From JBBPYC01 sp965218765 (GTDB taxonomy: Bacteria > Pseudomonadota > Gammaproteobacteria > Burkholderiales > Burkholderiaceae_C): DNA of 64,000 nt. The position numbers were made by a program, and so were the translations under genes. Location of the stretch: contig CBDCLU010000001.1 of the NCBI GenBank assembly GCA_965218765.1, positions 186,001-250,000 of the forward strand, given 5' to 3'. Shown piece by piece: positions 51,675 through 63,347 of the stretch (positions within the stretch are counted from its first letter, which is position 1; each line of letters begins with the position of its first letter). The notes under the pieces are model-generated. The model saw only the letters and a program-made list of their open reading frames with translations. It was not told the DNA's origin and did no database searches.

Positions 51675-52525
51675 CGGCGCCGCCCGACCGCTATTGCGTG
51701 CTCGGCCAGCCGGTCGAACACAGCAAATCGCCCTGGATCCATGCGCGCTTCGCGCAACTGACCGGCCAGCGCATCGCCTATGGCCGGCAGCCGGTGCCGC
51801 TGGACGGCTTCGCGGCCGCGGTGCGCGCGCTGCAGGCCGCCGGTGCGCGCGGCTGCAACGTGACGGTGCCGTTCAAGTTCGCGGCGGCAGCGCTGGCCGA
51901 CGATGCAAGCGATGCGGTGCGGCTTTGCGCGGCGGGCAACACGATCAGCTTTCGCGCGGACGGCACGATCCGGCTCGACAACACGGACGGGCTCGGGCTG
52001 ATCGCGGACATCCAATCGAACGCGGGGCTGGCGCTGACCAGGCGCGACGTGCTGCTGCTCGGCGCAGGCGGCGCCGCAGCGGGCGTGCTGGGCCCATTGC
52101 TGAAAGCACTCCCGCGCCGCATCGTGCTGGTGAATCGCACCCGGGCACGCGCCGAGGCCCTGGCGGCGAGCCATGCGCCGCTGGCGACACGCTGCGTGGT
52201 CGACCTGCGCGTGGAAGCAGCCGAGGCACTGCACGAATCGTTTGACTTCGTCATCAACGCCACCGCCAGCAGCCTGGCCGGCGCGCTGCCGCCCGTGCCG
52301 GCTGGCGTGCTGCAAAAGCGGGGCGCCCTCGCCTGCGACCTGATGTACGGCCCGCCCGCGCAACCGTTTTTGCAATGGGGGCGCGCACACGGCGCGGCGG
52401 CGCGCGACGGCCTGGGCATGCTGGTCGAGCAGGCAGCCGAAGCGTTCGCCATCTGGCGCGGCGTGCGGCCACCGTCGCAACCCGTGCTGGCGGAACTGCG
52501 CAAATCGCTTGGCGACGCCGCTTGA
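51671..52525 (+). CDS. aroE: Shikimate dehydrogenase
   Basis: This 284-residue NADP enzyme reduces 3-dehydroshikimate. Substrate-site blocks are HSKSPWIHARFAQLTGQ and NVTVPFKFAA (catalytic Lys) and NTDGLGLIADI (Asp). The nucleotide-binding loop is LLLGAGGAAAGVL and the NADP-specific NRTRARAEALA. MLVEQAAEAFAIWRG closes the fold. ATGA overlap with the TonB-like gene and a 17-base overlap with mtgA indicate an operon. Confidence 0.95.
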   Translation: MTAPPDRYCVLGQPVEHSKSPWIHARFAQLTGQRIAYGRQPVPLDGFAAAVRALQAAGARGCNVTVPFKFAAAALADDASDAVRLCAAGNTISFRADGTIRLDNTDGLGLIADIQSNAGLALTRRDVLLLGAGGAAAGVLGPLLKALPRRIVLVNRTRARAEALAASHAPLATRCVVDLRVEAAEALHESFDFVINATASSLAGALPPVPAGVLQKRGALACDLMYGPPAQPFLQWGRAHGAAARDGLGMLVEQAAEAFAIWRGVRPPSQPVLAELRKSLGDAA

Positions 52526-53366
52526 CCGGATCGGCCGCAGAGACGACCTGGAGGCGGTCGCCTACCTGTACGACCGCCCCACGCAAGTGCCGTTGCAGCC
52601 GCGCAGCCGCTTGCGCTTTCTGTGGCGCTGGCTCGGCTGGCTGCTGGCGGCGACGGTCGCGTTGCAACTGTTCTTCGCCGCCCGCATCGCACTGCTGGCA
52701 TACGTCGATCCGCAATCCACCACGTTTCAGCGGTCCGAGCTGTTCCGGCTGGCCACCGATGCGCAACAGCCGCTGGCCTGGCGCCGGCAATGGCGGCCTT
52801 ATGCGCAGATTTCCGACCACCTGAAGCGTGCAGTCATCGCCTCCGAAGATGCGCGGTTCGCGCGCCATTCGGGCATCGAATGGGACGCGATTCGCAAAGC
52901 CTGGCAACGCAACACCGAAGCCGAGCAGCGCGCGGCCGCCGCCGAAATGGCCGCGGCCGGCGCCGACGATGAAGCAGGCGCGCGCGCGCCGAACAAAAAA
53001 ATCTACGGCGGCTCCACCATCACCCAGCAGCTCGCCAAGAACCTGCTGCTGTCGCCCGAACGCAGCTACCTGCGCAAGGGGCAGGAACTGCTGCTGAGCC
53101 TGTTGCTGGAGGCGCTGCTGAGCAAGCCGCGCATCCTCGAAATCTATCTGAACAACGTCGAGTGGGGCCGCGGCGTGTTCGGCGCGGAAGCCGCCGCGCG
53201 CCACTACTTCAAAAAAAGCGCGGCTGACTTGACCGGGCTGGAAGCCGCACGGCTCGCGGTGATGCTCCCACGCCCGCGTTACTTCGAGCGGTTGCCCAAT
53301 TCAACCTATCTGGCGCGCCGCGCACGGCTGATCACACGCTGGATGGAAACCACCGAGCTGCCTTGA
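52509..53366 (+). CDS. mtgA: Monofunctional biosynthetic peptidoglycan transglycosylase
   Basis: This 285-residue GT51 enzyme polymerises lipid II. It has one N-terminal membrane segment (LGWLLAATVALQLFFAARI) and the motif block AVIASEDARFARHSGIEWDA with the catalytic Glu. GGSTITQQLAKNLLLSPERS, KPRILEIYLNNVEWGRGVFG and AARLAVMLPRPRYF follow. An insertion of about 30 mostly Ala/Glu residues separates the catalytic block from GGSTITQQ. The start is a TTG at 52509 overlapping aroE by 17 bases; no better start precedes the membrane segment. Confidence 0.92.
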   Translation: MATPLDRIGRRDDLEAVAYLYDRPTQVPLQPRSRLRFLWRWLGWLLAATVALQLFFAARIALLAYVDPQSTTFQRSELFRLATDAQQPLAWRRQWRPYAQISDHLKRAVIASEDARFARHSGIEWDAIRKAWQRNTEAEQRAAAAEMAAAGADDEAGARAPNKKIYGGSTITQQLAKNLLLSPERSYLRKGQELLLSLLLEALLSKPRILEIYLNNVEWGRGVFGAEAAARHYFKKSAADLTGLEAARLAVMLPRPRYFERLPNSTYLARRARLITRWMETTELP

Positions 53367-53429
53367 GACTGCCGCGCCCCGACAATCGACCTACATCCAT
53401 TTCTGTTCAATCAGCAAGGCAGCCACCGC

Positions 53430-54008
53430 ATGGGCAACCGACTCACACAAATCGCGACGCGCACCGGCGACGACGGCAGCACCGGCCTGGGTGACAACAC
53501 GCGGGTACCGAAAGATAGCCTGCGCGTAAGCGCGATGGGGGACGTCGACGAACTCAACTCGAACATCGGCGTGCTGCTGTGCGAACCGCTGCCGCAGGAT
53601 GTGCGAGACCTGTTGATCGACGTGCAGCACCAACTGTTCAACCTGGGTGGCGAACTGTCGATCCCCGGCTACGAACTGTTGAAAACCGATGCGGTGCTCG
53701 CGCTGGATCAGGCGCTGGAGACGCACAACGCGACCTTGCCGAGGCTGCAGGAGTTCATCCTGCCCGCCGGCACGCGTGCCGCGTCGCTCGCGCATGTCTG
53801 CCGCTGCGTCGCGCGCCGCGCCGAACGCGCCGTGGTGGCGCTGGGCGCCGCCGAAACGCTCAACGATGCGCCGCGCCACTACCTGAACCGCCTGTCCGAC
53901 CTGCTGTTCGTGCTGGCCCGCGTGCTGAACCGCCAGCGCGACGACGGATCAACTGGCGACGACGTGTATTGGCGCAGCGAGCGGCTTGCGCGAGCTGCAT
54001 CCAAGTGA
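53430..54008 (+). CDS. Cob(I)alamin adenosyltransferase, PduO type
   Basis: This 192-residue ATP:corrinoid adenosyltransferase has TRTGDDGSTGLGDNTRVPK (ATP P-loop), VDELNSNIGVL, LRRLQEFILPAGT-like and CRRAERAVVAL-like helical blocks, with YLNRLSDLLFVLARVLN near the end. It makes adenosylcobalamin. It is close to the cobalamin-dependent metH but on the other strand. The Arg-Arg-Ala-Glu-Arg segment is the expected active-site helix. Confidence 0.95.
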   Translation: MGNRLTQIATRTGDDGSTGLGDNTRVPKDSLRVSAMGDVDELNSNIGVLLCEPLPQDVRDLLIDVQHQLFNLGGELSIPGYELLKTDAVLALDQALETHNATLPRLQEFILPAGTRAASLAHVCRCVARRAERAVVALGAAETLNDAPRHYLNRLSDLLFVLARVLNRQRDDGSTGDDVYWRSERLARAASK

Positions 54009-54156
54009 CCGAGCGGCTGTGGCGCAGACTGTTTCGGCGCAATCGGATGGATCGTGGCGCCAAGGCATGTCGCTTGCTCGGCCCGCGCGCGGCAATAGGC
54101 CCGTTCACCGCAGCCGGCAGCGCTTCCCTGGCCCTGCGACTCATCCATCTTCACCT

Positions 54157-55101
54157 ATGAAACCCAAACTGAAAGCCTTGCAGGACCAAGTGATCGTGAT
54201 CACCGGTGCGTCGAGCGGCATCGGCCTTGCCACGGCGCTGGCGGCGGCGAGTGAAGGCGCACGCGTGGTGCTGGTCGCGCGCAGCGAAGCGACGCTCAAG
54301 GAAATCGCGGCGCACATCCGCGAAGGCGGCGGCCAGGCGATCGCCGTGGCCGCCGACGTGGCGGACCGCGCGGCGCTCGAGAACGCCGCGCGCAGCGCGA
54401 TCGACACGTTCGGCCGCATCGACACCTGGGTCAACGATGCGGGCGTCTCGATCTACGGCCGGCTGGACGAGGTCGAGGACGCCGACAGCCGGCGCCTGTT
54501 CGACACGAACTACTGGGGCGTCGTGAACGGCTCGCTGGTCGCGCTGCCGCACTTGAAGGCCAACGAAGGCGGCGGCGCGCTGATCAATCTCGGCAGCGAA
54601 GTGTCGGACGCCTCGATTCCGCTGCAGGGTATGTATTCGGCATCGAAGCACGCGGTAAAAGGGTTCACCGACGCGCTGCGCGTCGAGCTCGACGCGGACG
54701 AGGCGCCGGTGTCGGTCACGCTGATCCAGCCGACCGCGGTCGATACGCCATACCCCGAGCACGCGGGCAACTACCTGAGCCAGCAGCCGATGCTGCCCAC
54801 GCCGATGATCGAACCCGAGAAAGTCGCCTCCGCGATCCTCGATGCCGCGACCGACCCGGTGCGCGACGTCAAGGTCGGCGCGATGTCGAAGCTCAACACG
54901 ACGCTGGCCAAGGTGCTGCCGTCGCTGTTCGACGTGATGGCGAAAAAGCAGCTCGGCCGCCAGCAGCGCGACGAACCGCCGCACGGCAGCCGCGCAGGCA
55001 CCCTGTACCAGGGCGGCGAAGGTGGCCGCACGCACGGACGCGGAGACGAAAACAGCGCACCGCCTGACGCGGCGCAGGCGTCCAATACGCGGTCGGCTTG
55101 A
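54157..55101 (+). CDS. SDR family oxidoreductase with long C-terminal tail
   Basis: This 314-residue SDR has VIVITGASSGIGLATALAAA, NDAGVSIYG, LINLGSEVSDASIPLQGMYS and YSASKHAVKGF. The tail after about 260 is hydrophilic and disordered. The start at 54157 puts the Gly motif at residue 15. It resembles the SDR at 31039-32037 in its core and in the VDTPYPEHA/VDTPGISHGA-like segment, so they may be related paralogues. Confidence 0.87.
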   Translation: MKPKLKALQDQVIVITGASSGIGLATALAAASEGARVVLVARSEATLKEIAAHIREGGGQAIAVAADVADRAALENAARSAIDTFGRIDTWVNDAGVSIYGRLDEVEDADSRRLFDTNYWGVVNGSLVALPHLKANEGGGALINLGSEVSDASIPLQGMYSASKHAVKGFTDALRVELDADEAPVSVTLIQPTAVDTPYPEHAGNYLSQQPMLPTPMIEPEKVASAILDAATDPVRDVKVGAMSKLNTTLAKVLPSLFDVMAKKQLGRQQRDEPPHGSRAGTLYQGGEGGRTHGRGDENSAPPDAAQASNTRSA

Positions 55102-55187
55102 GGCACGACCCGCCCCGGGCGCCGCAGCCTTGCCGATCGGTTTCCCGACCCGTTCCATCGCCGCAGCGCTGGCGGTCCGGACCGCGC

Positions 55188-55616
55188 TCAGCCGGGCTTG
55201 CGCTGCAGCACCGCCATCGTGATGCGCGACACGCAGGTCAGCTCGCCTGCATCGTTGGTCATCTCGATGGCCCAGACCTGCGTGCTGCGCCCCACATGCA
55301 CCGGCCGCGTGATGCCGGTGACCCAGCCGGACGTCGCGCCGCGCAAATGGTTCGCGTTGATGTCGAGCCCGACCACGCGCGTGCCGGCTTCCGCCGCATA
55401 GGCCGCGCCGCACGAGCCCAGCGTCTCGGCCAGCACGACCGACACGCCGCCGTGCAGCAGGCCGTATGGCTGGCGCGTGCGCTCATCGACCGGTACGCGT
55501 GCGCGGATGAAGTCGTCGCCGACTTCGAGAAACTCCATGCCGAGCCGGTCGACGGCGGTGCCGACATGGCTGTTCGTCAGTTTCTCGATCGAGATGTCCT
55601 GCTTCCAGATGCGCAT
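55188..55616 (-). CDS. Hotdog-fold thioesterase (PaaI/MenI-like)
   Basis: This 142-residue thioesterase has GMEFLEVGDDFIRARVPVDE, the active-site helix LLHGGVSVVLAETLGSCGA with the catalytic Glu, and LDINANHLRGATSGWVTGI. It hydrolyses acyl-CoA thioesters; the nearest functional groups are MenI/EntH-like. The ATG at 55616 is chosen because the upstream extension is low-quality. It is convergent with the SDR gene. Confidence 0.9.
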   Translation of the reverse strand: MRIWKQDISIEKLTNSHVGTAVDRLGMEFLEVGDDFIRARVPVDERTRQPYGLLHGGVSVVLAETLGSCGAAYAAEAGTRVVGLDINANHLRGATSGWVTGITRPVHVGRSTQVWAIEMTNDAGELTCVSRITMAVLQRKPG

Positions 55617-55805
55617 GATGGTGCCTTGATGGCCGGTTGAATGGCCGTTGCAATTCGGCCAGGTTGGTTGAATATACATACCGGCCTGCCGCGAAGGGCC
55701 GGCCGCGCCAAGCCGCGTCGTGGATCGCGATGGCGGACTACGATGCAGCCGCCGTGCGCGCCAGCGCATCCGATTCACGACAACCCATGGAAAGCCCACC
55801 TGAAC

Positions 55806-56237
55806 ATGTGCAAGATTTCAGAGACAGCGCTGCGCCGCAATGCCCGAGCGCGCAGCACCGCCTTGGCAACCGCGTGCACCGCCGCCTTGTGCGTTGTATC
55901 GGCTACAACCGCATTTGCCCAGACCGTGGTGCCGCCGGCGCCCACGCCGTTCGAAGCGCCGACCGGTGCGCCGCCTATCACCAGCAGCAGCGCGAACGGA
56001 AGACTCGGCGCAGCGCCGGTCGCGCCACGCGCAGACCAGCTCGCGCGCCCGACGCCGATCGATGCCGGCGCAGCCAGAGCCGCAGCCGAGCGAGGCCTGC
56101 CCGCGACCGTACCCAGCGCCACCACGCTGGAAGGCGACAGGCCCCTGACCGCGCGGCCCGATGACGCGATCGCGCCAGCCGGCGTGGTGCAGCCCACACC
56201 GGGGCTGGTGATGCATCCGAAGGAGACCGTGCGCTGA
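55806..56237 (+). CDS. Hypothetical exported protein, Pro/Ala-rich
   Basis: This 143-residue protein has a signal peptide (TALATACTAALCVVSATTAF then AQ) and a Pro, Ala and Thr-rich mature part (VVPPAPTPFEAPTGAPPI, DGAARAAAERGLPATVP-like). I recognise no domain. The start at 55806 gives the signal immediately after a short basic N-region. It is probably periplasmic and unstructured; the function is unknown. Confidence 0.62.
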   Translation: MCKISETALRRNARARSTALATACTAALCVVSATTAFAQTVVPPAPTPFEAPTGAPPITSSSANGRLGAAPVAPRADQLARPTPIDAGAARAAAERGLPATVPSATTLEGDRPLTARPDDAIAPAGVVQPTPGLVMHPKETVR

Positions 56238-56333
56238 GCCGTCAACAGGTGGCAGAGGCCGCGAAGGATTGCTGTTGCAGCCGGTGTGTAGCCGGGGCGA
56301 CCGAGCTGTCCCGGCGCGCTGCTGGCCTGCGAG

Positions 56334-56675
56334 TCAGCGCTTCTTCTTCGACCGCCCTGTCTTTGCTGTCTTCGTGCCCTTCGTGCCCTTCGTACTCTTG
56401 CGCGCCGGCGGGCGCTTTGCGGTCGCAGTCGATGCAACCTTCTTGATCGGCGCTGCCGCCGGCGCTGTCGCTGCAGCGGCAGCCGTGGTCTTTCTGCCGC
56501 CGCCCAATACCTTGCTCCAGAACCCGAACACGTCCGATGCGCCGCGCGCCGCAATCGCGTTCGCTTCCTGTCGACCAGCCGCCGTGGCCTGACCACGTGC
56601 ACGATTCATGATGCTGTTGGCGCCCGACAGCCACATGCTCATCAGCGGGTTCTTTTTGGTCCAGGGGTTTTTCAT
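56334..56675 (-). CDS. Hypothetical small basic protein with Lys/Thr-rich tail
   Basis: This 113-residue protein has MKNPWTKKNPLMSMWLSGAN, a helical middle (ARGQATAAGRQEANAIAARG) and a C-terminus with repeated KGTKGTK and KTGRSKKKR. The tail could bind nucleic acid or polyanions. The N-terminus WTKKNPLMSMWLSGAN recalls granule- or phasin-associated proteins but I cannot assign a family. It lies just upstream of the metH stop on the same strand. Confidence 0.6.
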   Translation of the reverse strand: MKNPWTKKNPLMSMWLSGANSIMNRARGQATAAGRQEANAIAARGASDVFGFWSKVLGGGRKTTAAAAATAPAAAPIKKVASTATAKRPPARKSTKGTKGTKTAKTGRSKKKR

Positions 56676-56722
56676 AAAGTGATGTTAGGTGGTTGGTTGG
56701 ACAGCGCTTCGGCCTCATCAAG

Positions 56723-59467
<2,745 letters not shown>

Positions 59468-59500
59468 GCGACGCACCTGAACGTTCGTGGAAGACAAATC

Positions 59501-59625
59501 AGGCGAGCGTCGTTGCGAAGGGGAGTAAAGCAGCGCCGCAACGGGCGCGGGCCGTCCCAAGCCTGACTGGACCGGCGCCGGAGGCTCCGGCATGCAGTCC
59601 GCTGCAACGCTCCTTGGGAAGCGGA
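59501..59625 (-). promoter_or_regulatory. S-adenosylhomocysteine (SAH) riboswitch
   Basis: On the minus strand, TTCCCAAGGAGCGTTGCAGC is followed about 50 bases later by CAGGCTTGGG, and further on by AACGACGCTCGCC. CCCAAG (59618-59613) pairs with CTTGGG (59561-59556) as P1. GAGCGT (59612-59607) pairs with ACGCTC (59510-59505) as the pseudoknot. CCGGAG...CTCCGG forms an internal hairpin. This is the layout of the SAH riboswitch, which turns on SAH-recycling genes. It lies in the metH leader, ending about 35 bases before the start. Confidence 0.82.
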
Positions 59626-59640
59626 CGATTTTACCGGCAC

Positions 59641-59982
59641 AGCCTCAGCCGCCGCATCTTTCCTGTTGGTGAAGCCATATCGGCCTCCGACGCAGGCCCA
59701 ATCTCAGTCTTTTGCTACTGAATCCATATCACATTGCGACCTTGGAGTAGCGATCGAAACCTGCAACGGTGACAAGTCCATCTCTGTGATAGGACCCAGG
59801 TGGGCCTGCGAGCCTGGAGTTGAACCCAGTTTCAGCCGTCCCTGCAGACCGGCTGACAACGCGCGCATCCAAATTCGCAATGCCGGGCTGCGCCACCGAT
59901 GTCCGGACTTCTTTATGCACGATCCGCCTCCACATCGCCTTCGTTTTCGGAGGCGACGCCTGCAGCGCCCCTTCAGCTGCGC
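59641..59982. other. Intergenic stretch, no supported gene
   Basis: The 342 bases between the metH leader and the lipoprotein operon's end hold no convincing coding frame. Weak tRNA-like pieces appear on the minus strand (a GGCGCAGCCCGG D-arm-like segment at about 59892-59903 and GGTTCAACTCC at about 59815-59825), but no acceptor stem pairs. CTTTTGCTACTGAATCC near 59709 resembles the edge of a Comamonadaceae repeat. Confidence 0.4.
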
Positions 59983-60789
59983 TCAGGAAGTCGGCACGTA
60001 TAGCGCGATAAAGCCTCGGGCCGCGATCGGTGCCTGCTGCGTCGGAATGCCGGTTTCGACGAATACGACCTGCCCAGTCTCGTTGCGCCAAGCGCGCAGC
60101 ATCAGCGTGAGCGGGCGCAGCGGATCCTCCGTCGTCGCTTGTCCCTGTGACGACAGCAGCGCCGCCACATCAGCGGCGCTGACGTTGCGTCTGACCACGT
60201 TGAAGGTTGTTCCCGGATTGCCGTCGTAGATGTCCTCTGCATAACCTCCATTGCCCGTCGTCATGAGCCGCGACGACGGCGACGGCAGGCCTTCGGGCTT
60301 GACACCGCAGTTCTCCCACCCTTCGAAGACCTTGTCGCTCGAAATGGCTGCGGCCCAGGCGGCACTCGCATCGACTTCCTTCCAGCGATCGTCGAACAGG
60401 ACTGCGGCGCTCTCGGCAATGACGCCCGGGTTGATCCCGGTGATCACATTGGTGGTTTCGCCTGGCCCCGAGACGCAGACAATTCGAAGGCCCGGGAGCG
60501 CCGGCTCGGTGTGTTCGGCTACGAGTGGCGTGGCGCCGGCCGGCAGCAGCGCCGATCCGTTCGTCGCCGTAACCGTCGCAGTGCCGGTTCCGGCTCCCGA
60601 CCTGTAGAGCAGCGTCTGATCGCCTGTGCGTCCGATGACGACGCTGTGCCGATATTCGGTCGTGTCCGCGATCGCGCCCGGCGGCTGTGTGGTGCCACCC
60701 CCGCCGCCACCGCCGCAGCCGGCCAGACCGGCTGCGGTGATCGCGATCGGTGTGGCGAGCCACCGGAATGCCCGCCGCTGGAACGTCAT
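59983..60789 (-). CDS. Hypothetical lipoprotein
   Basis: This 268-residue protein has a lipoprotein signal (ITAAGLAGC) followed by a run of glycines, so it should be membrane-anchored by its Cys. The mature part has no fold I recognise; GYAEDIYDGNPGTTFNVVRR is a distinctive stretch. Its ATG overlaps the stop of the larger lipoprotein gene (ATGA), so they act together. It may be a partner of that hydrolase. Confidence 0.72.
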   Translation of the reverse strand: MTFQRRAFRWLATPIAITAAGLAGCGGGGGGGTTQPPGAIADTTEYRHSVVIGRTGDQTLLYRSGAGTGTATVTATNGSALLPAGATPLVAEHTEPALPGLRIVCVSGPGETTNVITGINPGVIAESAAVLFDDRWKEVDASAAWAAAISSDKVFEGWENCGVKPEGLPSPSSRLMTTGNGGYAEDIYDGNPGTTFNVVRRNVSAADVAALLSSQGQATTEDPLRPLTLMLRAWRNETGQVVFVETGIPTQQAPIAARGFIALYVPTS

Positions 60790-63005
60790 GGATTCGGGAT
60801 CAGCGCGGTCGAAACATTTGCCGCGCCGGCCTTGTAGAGGTTGGTGGCGTCGAGGCTGGTCAGGTAGCCTTGCGCCACCAGCGCATCGGTTGCAGCGGAA
60901 AACTTGGTCTGGTAGTCGGCGCGTCCGGCGTACAGATCGGCCAGCGTCGAGCGGGGATCAGCGGGAGCCTTGGTCGCCTGGCTTACCGCAAATGGAATCG
61001 CGCTGCCGGTTGAGCTGCAGCCTTCGCTGATCGCGTGGCCGGCAGCGCGCAGGTTCCATCCGGTGTAGGTGCCGAGTGGAACCGCAAGTTCGGGCATCAG
61101 GATGCCGGACGTCTCGTTGCCGTTGGCGTCGACCTTCGGGACCAGCACCGTGTACTGCTGGCTCAGGTTGGCAACCGGCACGGCGACTGAGTAGTCGGTG
61201 ACGAAGAGCTGGTTCAACCGGCCGACACCCGACAGGCTCAGCGCGGTCGGTGTCGCGCTCGCGCCATTTGGCACCCGCACATTCGACAGGTCCGGAAAGC
61301 CGAGCGCGGCTTGCGTCGCCGGCACCAGGTTGCCCGACGCGACGGTCGGATACCGCGACGGTGGCGGCGTCGCACCGGCGACGACCCAGTTCTCAAGCGC
61401 TGGGATCAGCGCGCGCTCGACTGGCGTCTCCGATACCGGACTTCCGGCGAACTGGCAGATGCTGCCAGTCGCCGGCTGTGTCACGATGCCGGTGCTGACG
61501 CCGGCGCCGCCACCGTGCTGGGTGCCCGAGACGAGGTAGTAGCGCACGTTGGCCGGCAAGACCAGATCATGCGCCTGGCCATCGGTGACGACGAGCGAAG
61601 CGCGTCCGCCCCACCATTCGAATGCACCGTCGATCTGCATGATTTTCGGGCACGTGTCAGACGCCTGGCACCGTTTCAACAGACCGTCGGTCGTGCCGCT
61701 GACTGGATCGGCTATCACGTTGTACGCGAACGGGAACTGGTCGCCCGGCATCCAGTGGTCCTCGTGCTGCTTCGACCATCGTCCGCCCTGCGCGAATCGC
61801 GTGTTGACCCAGGTACGGCGGCCGGCCGAGATGATCGGCATCATCCCATCGAACACTTTGCGGCCCGCGGTATCCTTGTTGAATCCCTGGTACAGGAAGT
61901 CGCGCATGAAGCGACCGGATTGCGAGATGCCTTCGCCGAGCGCGACGTCGAAATTCGTCGTCGGGTTGGTCGCACAGTTGGTCCCGGCAGCACAGGGGGC
62001 ACTCTTCAGGTCGTTGAGCGGGTTCGCGGTGCCGTTGCCGTCGGTGTTCGAATATCTGAGGAACGAGACCAGGTCGCGCACTGAGGCGAAGCCGATACCC
62101 ATCACGACCGAATTCTTCGCGCGGTAGACGAAGCTGTAGATCGTGCCGGCGTCGGCCGTGACGGTGCCGGCGCCGTTCGGTGCCGGTACCGTTGCTGGCG
62201 GCTTGAACGACACCGAGACCGAGCCGTCCGCGTTGGCCACATAGTCCCACGTCGTCACGGGGCTCGATGGCGCGTTGTAATTTTCCTTGCCGGCGGCGTC
62301 GAGCCAAGTCTGGCGCGCCGTGAACGTGACTTCCGATCTATCCGTCAGCGAGGCGGGCGGATAGCTCAGCTGAAACGACGTGCCGTTGCCGCCGCCATAG
62401 TCGGGGATGTATTCCTCGCGGCTGAGGCCGGTGATCGGCGAGCCGTCGCTGTTGGTCGCGATCGGAAAGCTGGTACCGACGGATGCCGCGGAGCCATTGC
62501 CAGTCTGATTGATGCCGCCTTGCCAGCCGCTCCACACTACCGTGTAGCCGCGCCGCAGCAGGGACGGGAAGTCGGCACCGGGTGCCGCGCCGCTGGTCAG
62601 CGCGCCGCCACCGACGAAACTGCCCTGCCCGAGCTTGTTGCCGCGGTTGACGACGTCATAGAAGAGCACGCGGCGCGCGTTCGCCGCGCTCTTCGGCCGC
62701 AGGATGACGACATCGGTCGTGTAGTCGACATAGCCATCGGCGTCGAGCGGCGCCTTGCCAAGATCGACGATGCCGGCGTTGTCAGGATGATTCGGGTTGA
62801 GCCTGCCGTGCACGACGCCGGTGATCACGGTATACGGGCCTGCCGCACCGGCTGGCGTCGCGCCGCCGTAGGCATCTGTGCTCGAAACCACCTCGAGCTG
62901 GTCGACGATGCCGGCCGCCTTCGAGATAGCGTTGTTGCTGTCGCCTCCGCCGCTACAAGCACTGAGCAATGCGGCGGCGGCGATTGCGCCGAAAAGATGA
63001 TTCAT
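60786..63005 (-). CDS. Lipoprotein with alpha/beta-hydrolase domain
   Basis: This 739-residue protein has the lipobox LLSACSGGG and a large extracytoplasmic domain. Blocks include VLFYDVVNRGNKLGQ, RRGYTVVWSGWQGGINQTGN, ALGEGISQSGRFMRDFLYQG with a candidate nucleophile Ser in GISQSGR, GRRTWVNTRFAQGGRWSKQH and HGGGAG. This fits the large 'alpha/beta hydrolase domain' family (PF20091-like). The substrate is unknown; a surface esterase role is likely. The upstream region has the palindrome CCCTAAATAGGG at about 63140. Confidence 0.8.
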   Translation of the reverse strand: MNHLFGAIAAAALLSACSGGGDSNNAISKAAGIVDQLEVVSSTDAYGGATPAGAAGPYTVITGVVHGRLNPNHPDNAGIVDLGKAPLDADGYVDYTTDVVILRPKSAANARRVLFYDVVNRGNKLGQGSFVGGGALTSGAAPGADFPSLLRRGYTVVWSGWQGGINQTGNGSAASVGTSFPIATNSDGSPITGLSREEYIPDYGGGNGTSFQLSYPPASLTDRSEVTFTARQTWLDAAGKENYNAPSSPVTTWDYVANADGSVSVSFKPPATVPAPNGAGTVTADAGTIYSFVYRAKNSVVMGIGFASVRDLVSFLRYSNTDGNGTANPLNDLKSAPCAAGTNCATNPTTNFDVALGEGISQSGRFMRDFLYQGFNKDTAGRKVFDGMMPIISAGRRTWVNTRFAQGGRWSKQHEDHWMPGDQFPFAYNVIADPVSGTTDGLLKRCQASDTCPKIMQIDGAFEWWGGRASLVVTDGQAHDLVLPANVRYYLVSGTQHGGGAGVSTGIVTQPATGSICQFAGSPVSETPVERALIPALENWVVAGATPPPSRYPTVASGNLVPATQAALGFPDLSNVRVPNGASATPTALSLSGVGRLNQLFVTDYSVAVPVANLSQQYTVLVPKVDANGNETSGILMPELAVPLGTYTGWNLRAAGHAISEGCSSTGSAIPFAVSQATKAPADPRSTLADLYAGRADYQTKFSAATDALVAQGYLTSLDATNLYKAGAANVSTALIPNP

Positions 63006-63347
63006 GAAAGTCTCTTATCTTGTCCTGAAGAACGCATTCGAACAGGCAGCGGCTGAGAATCAACGGGCAAGCGTTCGCCGCAGTATCGTTCGCGGGCATG
63101 TTAGGGTTTCTATGTAATCAAGCGTCATGGTGTTATCCCTAAATAGGGTCGACGCCATTGCAGTGCCTCTGCACTGGCTGCGATAGCGATGAACCCGGGA
63201 AATACGACGATATACGACGATGAGCGTCTCTTGCAATGCGGGAAGACTCACCCTTCAGGCTTCAGCTTCCAGCGCCGACACAGCACCATAAAGGATCACG
63301 TCGAGCATCTGCAAGTTCGCAACATTGGCAACGAGCGTTGACATGAC
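63006..63347. other. Intergenic stretch with operator-like palindrome
   Basis: This 342-base region carries the leader of the lipoprotein operon. It includes CCCTAAATAGGG (about 63138-63150), a perfect short inverted repeat suited to a dimeric regulator. A tandem duplication of ATACGACGAT lies near 63203-63222. No coding frame is convincing. Confidence 0.4.

Noticed and set aside
59468..59593. Longer metH start at 59593
   Set aside because: That ATG lies inside the riboswitch aptamer and the added residues look like non-coding translation.
59790..59910. tRNA-like pieces on the minus strand (D-arm-like GGCGCAGCCCGG, T-loop-like GGTTCAACTCC)
   Set aside because: No acceptor stem pairs, the T stem has a mismatch and spacing between the arms is wrong for a tRNA or a simple intron-containing tRNA.
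63203..63222. Tandem ATACGACGAT pair as a possible CRISPR or iteron
   Set aside because: Only two units without spacers; too short to be an array or origin.
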